Shown here: positions 26,155-33,462 of the stretch, piece by piece
How positions within the stretch are numbered: position 1 is the stretch's first letter
Layout of the letters: every line of letters begins with the position of its first letter
Source of the DNA: Gammaproteobacteria bacterium
GTDB taxonomy: Bacteria > Pseudomonadota > Gammaproteobacteria > Pseudomonadales > Cellvibrionaceae
Assembly: GCA_021151835.1 (NCBI GenBank)
Contig: JAGKWO010000007.1
Coordinates: 62,001 to 126,000, forward strand
DNA: 64,000 nucleotides
Direction of reading: 5' to 3'
Translations under genes and position numbers: made by a program
The notes under the pieces: generated by a model
The model's input: the letters and a program-made list of their open reading frames with translations, nothing else
The model's database searches: none
Told to the model about the DNA's origin: nothing

Positions 26155-26245
26155 AAAAAAGCCCCGTGGGGACACGGGGCAAGGAACTGGTTTCCGGAAA
26201 AGAGGGCTGTGGGTGCAGCCGCTATGACTGACTTTTCCGAAACCC
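26155..26245 (-). ncRNA. Candidate small RNA 3' end with rho-independent terminator
   Basis: On the minus strand a near-perfect long stem, GGTTTCGGAAAAG pairing with CTTTTCCGGAAACC (26190-26245), encloses a second hairpin (GGCTG/CAGCC). It is followed by the terminator GCCCCGTG-TCCC-CACGGGGC and six T (26155-26180). The upstream GH5 transcript already has its own terminator at 26538-26563, so this second terminator implies a separate leftward transcript starting in 26246-26537. No convincing protein frame exists there. The rest of 25974-26695 shows nothing else recognisable. Confidence 0.45.
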
Positions 26246-26537
26246 GGGGAGGATGGTCAAACGATCCTGGGCGTATTAAATCCAACATCATGAACGGAGG
26301 CGTCCGAGCACTGGCAACCGAACTTGCCGATCAAAACTGGGGTGGGTTTGTTTGGTGGGGGATAACAGAACCTTGGATTTATTGTCTCTGCGCTATTGAA
26401 ATCACCATTCCGGCGAGTGCTGTTCAACCGATTTCCATTTACATCGTTGATGGCAAATCCCTGCTCGTAATTGCGCTAATGAACTTCCATCGTGAACCGA
26501 ATTACTGGAAATCCCGTCGCTAATGTTCTGCACACAT

Positions 26538-26563
26538 AAAAAAGCCGGTGCAAACGCACCGGC
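26538..26563 (-). terminator. Rho-independent terminator of the second GH5 gene
   Basis: On the minus strand GCCGGTGC, a 4-nt loop and GCACCGGC are followed by six T. It lies 133 bp after the stop of the GH5 gene at 26696. Confidence 0.8.
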
Positions 26564-26695
26564 AAGCGAGCTCATTACCAAAACGATTGGGGTCAATCGT
26601 CGGTAATGAAAGGCTATGGAGAAAAACACGAGCTTTAAAAAAGGCCGGCGCATGGCTGCGCCGACCAAGGCTTCGTAGACACTAACCGGGCTGGC

Positions 26696-28840
26696 CTATT
26701 GCTTGGTGAGTTGCCACCAGTTGATATTCCAGCCACCTTTTCTTACGAAGATCGACAGGTCTTGCTGACCTGCTTGCAAGTTCACCGTGATCGACACGGT
26801 TTGCCAGTTTTGCCAGCCGCCGGTGTTGGGCACTGTGACTACACCCAGGTCCGTTCCATTTCTGCTCAGCACCAGGGTGCCACCGCTGTAAGGTGATGCT
26901 ACGCGCACTTCCAGCGTGTAATTGCCGGCTGTGGGAATATTGATTGGATAGCTCGCCCAATCATTATCGTCGGTGCTGCCTGCATTGAACCCGCCGCCTG
27001 CATCCGTGGTGGTTTCCATGCGGATGCCGCTGTGATCCTTGAACATTTCCGCTTCGATACGCTGGCCAACTTGCGCTTTCCAGTTCATCCAGTAAGCGAT
27101 GCTTTCGTTGCGCACCAATGGTTGCGTGCTGAATTGTTTAAACCAGTTTTCGATTTGGGTCGCGCTGGCGCTACTAATGTTCAAGCCACCCATGCCGCCG
27201 CCGTTGCTGGAGTTGGTAATCATGCCCCAGGCCCAACTGCTGGTATCGCCATTGGAGCCACCGGATGAGGTGGTTTTCCACGCCCAGTTGGTCGCGGCCC
27301 AACCGTAGCTGTTGTAGATGTCGTAGGTTTTGCGGGTCATTTGGCCGCCGTAGCTGCCGAGCAGTGTCCAGGGCTGGAATTCGCCGACCAGGAATGGTGT
27401 TTGTATACCACTGATTTTATTGCGCCAGTCGCAACTCTCGCCGGTCCCGTTCTGGTTGCAGTGCAGCCAGTTGGCGTGCATGTTGGCTTGGCCGGCACCG
27501 TAAGTAGCCGTGTCATTCCAGCCCCACAAGCCGGGGTAGAAATGCATCCATGTGGACACGTTAGTCAGGCCGCGACTATTCGGATTGCCGTAGGCATCGA
27601 TACCGGAATTGTGGCCAGGTAGCAGAATGATGTGATTGGCATCTTTTGCGCGCACCACGTTGAACAGCTCGTAGGAGCGGTTGGCGAGGGTAGTTGCGTC
27701 AGTGCCCCAGGGCTCGTTCAGCAGATCGTAAGCAGCGACAGCCGCGCGCCCGTTGTAACGCTGGGCGATCATATCCCACAGCCACTTGGTGCGATCCCAA
27801 TAATTGGCATTGGTCCAGAGTTGTGCGGCGCCGATGCAGCCGTCGTGTTGCTCGGATGCCGCCGCCTGTCCACCCACCGCACCATGCAAATCGAGGATGG
27901 TATACATACCGCGTTTTTCTGCTTCATCAATTGCCCAATCCAGGTATTGCCAGGCATCGGCACGCAGGTTGTAGGGGTTGTATTCGTCTTCGACCAGGCT
28001 GTAAAGGAATGGAATGCGGACCACGTTCATACCCATCGCTTTCATCATGTCGAAGTCGCGGGTGGTGATGTAATTGCTGCGGAACACCTTCATCAAGCGT
28101 TCTTTTTCGGCATTGCCAAAGCGCTGCGACAGAACCGATTCCAGCGTACATTGGTCATTCACCGTGCCGCCGTTGTGGGAAATAATCCCGCCCATCATCC
28201 AGAATTCCTGGATCAACCAGTTGCCGATGTTGGTACCGCGCAAATCCACACGCTGGTTGGTGGATGCATTAACCCACAGGTGACCGCTTTGTTTGATCGC
28301 CGGCAAGCGCGTCCAGCTAACCGAGCTGGATGAACTTGAGCTGGACGAAGATACCGCTGTAATACGGAACCAGTTCAGGTTAAAGCCACCGGCGGGAATG
28401 GCGATACCAAAGTTATGGGTGCCGGCGGTTAAATTGACGCGTTGTTTGATAGTGGTCCAGGTTTGCCAACCGCCGGTATTGGGCACCGCGATAGTGCCGT
28501 AACTAGCTGCTCCGCCGGCCTCTTCCAGCCGGATAGTGCCGCCACCGCCCTGGCTTGCTACGCGGTATTCCACGTCGTAAGCGCCGGTAGCGGGAATACT
28601 AACGGGGCTATTGCTGTAAGCGAGCCAGTCATTGGCGTCGATCCAGCCGACGTTCTGGCCACCACCACTGTCGGTTGTTGTTTCAAGCTGTACACCATTC
28701 ATATGGCTATAGGCTTCTGCCTGAATCGTGGCGGGTAATGAGGCTTGCGCAAACGCGGTATGTCCAAACAGTGCACTGCTAAGCCCAAGTGCAAGGGCTG
28801 ACCATTTGCCAGGCAAACGGCCCTTAAGGGATGTGTTCAT
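26696..28840 (-). CDS. Secreted GH5 enzyme flanked by two CBM6-like modules
   Basis: A 714-aa secreted enzyme: signal peptide (1-32), CBM6-like module (about 35-165), serine linker, GH5 catalytic domain (about 180-560) and a second CBM6-like module (about 590-714). Catalytic residues are the Glu in YDLLNEPWG and the Glu in LVGEFQPW. Its GH5 domain has the same GTN-GNWL-QEFWMMG and DLHGA-GGQ segments as the lipoprotein GH5, so the two are paralogues with different domain wrapping and cellular location. The likely substrate is a beta-glucan. It is divergent from the AraC-type regulator gene. Confidence 0.88.
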   Translation of the reverse strand: MNTSLKGRLPGKWSALALGLSSALFGHTAFAQASLPATIQAEAYSHMNGVQLETTTDSGGGQNVGWIDANDWLAYSNSPVSIPATGAYDVEYRVASQGGGGTIRLEEAGGAASYGTIAVPNTGGWQTWTTIKQRVNLTAGTHNFGIAIPAGGFNLNWFRITAVSSSSSSSSSSVSWTRLPAIKQSGHLWVNASTNQRVDLRGTNIGNWLIQEFWMMGGIISHNGGTVNDQCTLESVLSQRFGNAEKERLMKVFRSNYITTRDFDMMKAMGMNVVRIPFLYSLVEDEYNPYNLRADAWQYLDWAIDEAEKRGMYTILDLHGAVGGQAAASEQHDGCIGAAQLWTNANYWDRTKWLWDMIAQRYNGRAAVAAYDLLNEPWGTDATTLANRSYELFNVVRAKDANHIILLPGHNSGIDAYGNPNSRGLTNVSTWMHFYPGLWGWNDTATYGAGQANMHANWLHCNQNGTGESCDWRNKISGIQTPFLVGEFQPWTLLGSYGGQMTRKTYDIYNSYGWAATNWAWKTTSSGGSNGDTSSWAWGMITNSSNGGGMGGLNISSASATQIENWFKQFSTQPLVRNESIAYWMNWKAQVGQRIEAEMFKDHSGIRMETTTDAGGGFNAGSTDDNDWASYPINIPTAGNYTLEVRVASPYSGGTLVLSRNGTDLGVVTVPNTGGWQNWQTVSITVNLQAGQQDLSIFVRKGGWNINWWQLTKQ

Positions 28841-29020
28841 AATTGATACCCATAAAAAAGTTATTGTTATCGCATGAGTACGAAAGCCCGCTGCCGATTA
28901 ATCTTCCAAAAGCAGGATGCGCTGCTGTAGAAGTACATCTGTCCATGGACCTACATCATTCCGTTATTGTTCTGGTCTGGTTTTCGTTGATGACAATCTA
29001 GGCGTGCAGGGGGCGGGTGT

Positions 29021-29094
29021 CGTTCGAGAGTAAAAGTGATACCTGAAATAATGGCGATGCGAACGGGTTCGAGAGCCGGAAAAATGCTCGAACG
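29021..29094. promoter_or_regulatory. Three TTCGAG operator-like sites between GH5 and the AraC-type regulator
   Basis: CGTTCGAGAG (29021-29030), GGTTCGAGAG (29066-29075) and, inverted, CGTTCGAGCA (29085-29094 read on the minus strand). The last two sit within a larger dyad with AATGGCG and CGCCATT at its ends (29048-29100). The 388-bp region 28841-29228 between divergent genes otherwise shows no feature I recognise. Binding by the adjacent regulator is inferred. Confidence 0.5.
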
Positions 29095-29228
29095 CCATTT
29101 TCCCTAGCTCCTGTCATTTATCTTCTATAGTATCCCCCGTGAAAACACCAAAGCGCGATCAACCTCTATAACGGTCCTCAAACTGGCCACATAACAGCGC
29201 GCACTATAAGAAACACCGGGGAACCTCC

Positions 29229-30434
29229 ATGAACTTTGTTGTATTCAACTTCCATGACGTCATCTTGCTAATGACAGCCACGTTATGCTGTTTATTTGCA
29301 CTATTGCTCATCGTGACCAATCCGCCCAAAAACACCAGCAACTATTTTCTCGCCGCTTTTTTAATCGCCCATGCGTTCATCCCGCTCCATGAACTGATCC
29401 TGTGGGGGGCAGAATTCAAACTTCATGTGCGCGAAAACGTGCCGGGTATTTATTTTATCGGTGGTTTTGCCTATTACCTGGATGCGGTGCTGCTCTATTT
29501 TTATGTGAAGTCGTTAGTGTTCCGCGATTTCCACATTCGTCCAAAAGATTATTTACACCTGATCCCGCTGGGCGTATTTGCCCTCTTTATGATCCTGGGG
29601 TTTTATCGCTATCCGCTGGCGCAGCGCCTCGAATGGATCAACACCGAATATTTTGTGTATAGCAGCGGTTACATCACCATCGAATTCCTCTGCAAAACCT
29701 TGCGTGTGATTTATTGCGCCGCCGCGCTGATGTTGATCTTCAAATATAAAGACATTCTCAAGACCACCCATTCCAATATTGAAAAGGTCGATATCCTCTG
29801 GCTCAAAATCCTGGTCGTGGGCTTTATGGTAATCACCTTGATGCATGAGCTGCTCGCGTTCGCGAAGGTGATTGGCTATGTCGCCGGCTACGATTTCCAG
29901 CACCCGGACCCGAAAGGTAACGTCATTGAATACATTGGCCTGAGCGGCAACTACGCGCTCTTTTTCCTGGTGTGTACCCTGGTCTTCACCAGTATGCGTT
30001 ACTTCAGCAATTTTGAAGCGGTGAAACAAAAGGAAACCAAGGAACCGCCTAAAAAATCGACGCAGGAAAAATTGCTCAACCCGGAATACGCGGAGAAAAT
30101 CGACAGCATTATGCGCTCGCAAAAAACCTATCTTAATCCGGAGCTGACATTGGATATGCTGGCGGATACGCTCAGTATTGCGGCAAAAGATTTATCGATG
30201 ATTATCAACCGCCATTTCAATTTGAATTTTTACGAATTCGTAAATGGTTATCGCATTGAAGAAGCCAAGAAGCGTTTGATTGATCCGGCGAACAAAGACA
30301 AAACCATCACCGATATTTATCTGGAAGTCGGCTTCAACAGCAAATCAGTATTCAACACTTTTTTCAAAAAACTGGTAGGAAAAACGCCGTCGGAATATCG
30401 CCAGGCCCCTGAACCGGTTGCGAGCGCAGAATAA
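29229..30434 (+). CDS. Membrane-bound AraC-family transcriptional regulator
   Basis: A 401-aa protein with about seven hydrophobic segments in residues 1-250 and a C-terminal AraC/XylS double helix-turn-helix (about 300-395). The recognition region is TITDIYLEVGFNSKSVFNTFFKKLVGKTPSEYR. This architecture senses a signal at the inner membrane and switches nearby genes. It stands between the GH5 gene and the TonB receptor gene, so it probably controls this glucan locus in response to an oligosaccharide. Confidence 0.88.
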   Translation: MNFVVFNFHDVILLMTATLCCLFALLLIVTNPPKNTSNYFLAAFLIAHAFIPLHELILWGAEFKLHVRENVPGIYFIGGFAYYLDAVLLYFYVKSLVFRDFHIRPKDYLHLIPLGVFALFMILGFYRYPLAQRLEWINTEYFVYSSGYITIEFLCKTLRVIYCAAALMLIFKYKDILKTTHSNIEKVDILWLKILVVGFMVITLMHELLAFAKVIGYVAGYDFQHPDPKGNVIEYIGLSGNYALFFLVCTLVFTSMRYFSNFEAVKQKETKEPPKKSTQEKLLNPEYAEKIDSIMRSQKTYLNPELTLDMLADTLSIAAKDLSMIINRHFNLNFYEFVNGYRIEEAKKRLIDPANKDKTITDIYLEVGFNSKSVFNTFFKKLVGKTPSEYRQAPEPVASAE

Positions 30435-30464
30435 CATTTTAATAGACTATTGGAGCACACACTG

Positions 30465-32696
30465 ATGACCACCCCGAAAAACCGAACGCGCCACAAGCCA
30501 TTGCAATATTTATTTAAGCAACCATTGGCACTTGCTTGTGCATTGATGCCATTGCTCAGCGCAGTGTCAATCGCCGCAGAAACTAATAGCAGTGTCGAAG
30601 AAGTGGTTGTTACTGCATCCAAACGCAACCAGAGTTTGCAGGATTTTGCGGGTGCAGCAAGCGTAATAACTAATTTTGCGGGAATTAAAAGCCTTGCTGA
30701 TATCGCTGGCCAGACGACCGGTTTTTCCATTGTGGATGCAGGCCCGCGCAACCCGACCGGTTTGGTAATTCGCGGTTTGCGAATGGATGAAGTGGGTGCG
30801 AACGATTTGGGTGGCGATGGTGGGGCCGTAGCGAGCTATGTGGATAATATTCCGCTGCAAGGTTATTTTGTTCCGCCAAAATTCAGCCTGAAGGATTTGC
30901 AACAAGTGGAAATTGTACGCGGCCCGCAAGGTACGCTTTACGGTAATGCATCGATCGGCGGATTGATTCGCTATGTCACCGCCAAACCAGATTTAGAAAA
31001 ATATTCGGTGCGCGTCAATGCCGAACTTTCGCAAACAAAACACAGTGATGATGTAAATTACAATACTGATCTGATCGTAAATACCCCGCTTGTTGATAAC
31101 ACGCTTGGTTTGCGCTTGTTGATCGGCAAAACAGACAATGCCGGTTTTATCGACAACGATTATTTGCTGACCGGTCCAGCAGAAGACATCAACGATGATC
31201 AAACCAAAGAAGCGCGGATAAGTTTGTTGTGGCAACCCACAGATACTTTCTCGTTAAATACGATGTATCACTACCAAAAAATCAATGTCGGTGACCGCCA
31301 GGCAACCAACGAAACTTTTACCGGAAACGAATACGACGCATCAAGCCGGTATTTGCAACCGATGCAAGGTGAGTTGCAGTTGGCAAGTGTGGATGCGACT
31401 GTTGACATGGGGTGGGCAACGCTCACCGCGAGCCTCAACCATTACGATTACCAGCACGCGGAGCGGGCAGATCAAACCGATTATTTTATTGCGCTGGATG
31501 AGGTTTACTACGGCAACAGTTATTACACCCCGTTCGAAGATTTTTCTGCCTATAACGCCAGTTATGTCGATGTAGTAAAAGACAGTGTTGAGTTGCGTTT
31601 GGTTTCTCCGGATGACCAACCGTTGCGTTGGTTGTTAGGTGGGTTCTACAGCCGCGATGACCTGGATGTGTTGATGGGAGACCATGTGCCCGGCTTTGCA
31701 GAATATTTGGGGGAGACATTGCCTGATGATCTGGATTACAAAGCTACCCAGACAGAAATATTGGATGAGTATTCTGTCTACGGTGAGGTCGCCTATGATT
31801 TGACAGACAAGTGGGAAGCCAGCGTCGGTGCCCGTTATTTCCGCTATGACGACGATCTTGATGTCTGCGTAACCTTTTTTCCTTCTGATGGTGTGCCCGC
31901 GTGCGATGTCGGTGATGATGTTAGCAATGACACATTGGGAAAATTTAGTACGACTTATAAATTTACCGAGAATCACAGTGTTTATTTTGCAGTTGCCGAG
32001 GGCTATCGTCGCGGCGGCGCTAACCTCACACCAGCAGAGGTCACTACTAACCGCTTTTACAATCCTGATAAAGCAACTAACTATGAAGTGGGAATCCATT
32101 CCTTCTGGTTGGACCAGCGACTGAAATTGAATGCTGCTGTGTTTAATATTGCATGGGAAGATATCCAGGTGCGTATGGTAGCCGATGGTCGTTCCATTTG
32201 GGCGAATGCCGGCGAAGCTCGTTCGCAAGGTGTTGAGTTCGATACATCATTACAATTGAGTAGTGCATTTGTGTTGCGCGCAGGTTATTCCTATACCGAT
32301 GCAAAACTAACGGATTCCGTTGAATCAATCGGGATATTTGATGGCGACATATTGCCTGGTGCACCTCGCAACCAGTGGAATATCGGTCTCGACTATACCC
32401 AATCGTTTAATGCTACAGTCGTTGATGCGAGTATCGGTTTTAATCGTATTGGCGAAATTTACACAGCCCCCAATGACAGTTTCTACAGCTATGAAAAGCT
32501 GGATAGTTACACCACTGCCAACGCGCGCGCTGGTGTAACATTCGGTAATTGGCGCTTGGGCGCATTTGTAAATAATATTGAAAACACGCGTGGCATTAAC
32601 GGCAAGCGCAGTGGTGAATGGCATGGCGATCAAGGCCGGTTTGAATACATTACCCGTCCGCGCACTGTTGGTTTGTCGATAACTTATAAGTATTAG
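30465..32696 (+). CDS. TonB-dependent outer membrane receptor
   Basis: A 743-aa outer-membrane receptor: signal peptide (cleavage near AAE-TN), TonB-box-like SVEEVVVTASKR, plug domain (to about 170, with RGLRMDE and RGPQGTLYGNASIGG) and a 22-strand barrel ending in aromatic residues (GLSITYKY). GAFVNNIENTRG is a typical late barrel motif. It follows the regulator by 30 bp and probably imports the oligosaccharides released by the nearby GH5 and GH30 enzymes. A siderophore ligand is less likely in this context. The start at 30465 has TTGGAG in front. Confidence 0.9.
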   Translation: MTTPKNRTRHKPLQYLFKQPLALACALMPLLSAVSIAAETNSSVEEVVVTASKRNQSLQDFAGAASVITNFAGIKSLADIAGQTTGFSIVDAGPRNPTGLVIRGLRMDEVGANDLGGDGGAVASYVDNIPLQGYFVPPKFSLKDLQQVEIVRGPQGTLYGNASIGGLIRYVTAKPDLEKYSVRVNAELSQTKHSDDVNYNTDLIVNTPLVDNTLGLRLLIGKTDNAGFIDNDYLLTGPAEDINDDQTKEARISLLWQPTDTFSLNTMYHYQKINVGDRQATNETFTGNEYDASSRYLQPMQGELQLASVDATVDMGWATLTASLNHYDYQHAERADQTDYFIALDEVYYGNSYYTPFEDFSAYNASYVDVVKDSVELRLVSPDDQPLRWLLGGFYSRDDLDVLMGDHVPGFAEYLGETLPDDLDYKATQTEILDEYSVYGEVAYDLTDKWEASVGARYFRYDDDLDVCVTFFPSDGVPACDVGDDVSNDTLGKFSTTYKFTENHSVYFAVAEGYRRGGANLTPAEVTTNRFYNPDKATNYEVGIHSFWLDQRLKLNAAVFNIAWEDIQVRMVADGRSIWANAGEARSQGVEFDTSLQLSSAFVLRAGYSYTDAKLTDSVESIGIFDGDILPGAPRNQWNIGLDYTQSFNATVVDASIGFNRIGEIYTAPNDSFYSYEKLDSYTTANARAGVTFGNWRLGAFVNNIENTRGINGKRSGEWHGDQGRFEYITRPRTVGLSITYKY

Positions 32697-32862
32697 TTGA
32701 TTGTTAATTCTTATCAATGGAATTAGAAATCCTGAGCTATGCTTGTCCGGTATCCATTTGTTGATCGTTCTCTGGGAGGAGGGCGATTCGCATTAAAGAA
32801 ATTTTTCTTTGATGCTTAAGCTATTCAGGGATTCCACACACATTAATGACAGGAATTTAGTT

Positions 32863-33447
32863 ATGGCAGCAGAAAAAAAGAAAACCAGTGAAAAGAAAGC
32901 AGCAGCGAAAAAACCTGCAAAAAAGGCAGCAGCAAAAGCTCCGGTAAAAAAAGGTAAGAAAACAGTAGCCGCCGAAAATGTCACCATCCTGGTGCCCAGA
33001 GGTGGCCAGGTTATTCAGTACTTTAATTTGACGCCTGCACTGCCCACAGATACTGGCCATGGCGATTGGATATTCACTGAAGAGGGCTCAACCCAGGATA
33101 TTGAAACATTAACTGTTGGGTTTGCTGAGAACCCATTGCCGTTGGAAAGAGAGCTTGAACGCGCAGTGTTGGTTATCAGTATGGTGCAAAATCCTTCATC
33201 TAATGGAACATGGCGATTTGCATTGGGTGGCGTTGCTACCGATCATGGTGATGAAGACCCGAACAACGATGTAGTAGTCGATATTATCGACAACGGGTTT
33301 ACGCTGATTGCCTATGTTCAGGTATTGGAAAACTCTGCTGAATACATTCCCTTCGGATTTGTTGCATCGTTTACTGATAATCAAACCGGTGTTGTTTCTA
33401 TTTACGAATCGCAAGACCCGGGGATTATTCCTGTTCGACCCGCATAA
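32863..33447 (+). CDS. Unrecognised protein with histone-H1-like Lys/Ala N-terminal tail
   Basis: A 194-aa protein. Residues 1-38 are almost wholly Lys, Ala, Pro and Glu with KKPAKKAAAK-type repeats, like the tails of bacterial H1-like and AlgP proteins. Residues 40-194 form an acidic, beta-rich domain (ILVPRGGQVIQYF, GDWIFTEEG, DHGDEDPNNDVVVDI) that I do not recognise. No signal peptide or membrane helix is seen. The start at 32863 follows ACAGGAA. It is convergent with the kinase gene, 15 bp apart. Nucleic-acid or polyanion binding by the tail is a guess. Confidence 0.75.
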   Translation: MAAEKKKTSEKKAAAKKPAKKAAAKAPVKKGKKTVAAENVTILVPRGGQVIQYFNLTPALPTDTGHGDWIFTEEGSTQDIETLTVGFAENPLPLERELERAVLVISMVQNPSSNGTWRFALGGVATDHGDEDPNNDVVVDIIDNGFTLIAYVQVLENSAEYIPFGFVASFTDNQTGVVSIYESQDPGIIPVRPA

Positions 33448-33462
33448 GTTAATTATTCAGGA

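Noticed and set aside
26209..26523. 104-codon frame on the plus strand between the GH5 genes
   Set aside because: No ribosome-binding site, no recognisable family, and it overlaps the long stem of the candidate RNA on the other strand.
27632..28333. 233-codon frame on the plus strand
   Set aside because: It lies opposite the GH5 catalytic domain, has no homology I can see and mirrors that gene's codon pattern.
30465..32696. TonB receptor as a siderophore receptor
   Set aside because: It is adjacent to glycoside hydrolases and a membrane AraC regulator, with no iron-uptake gene or Fur box nearby.
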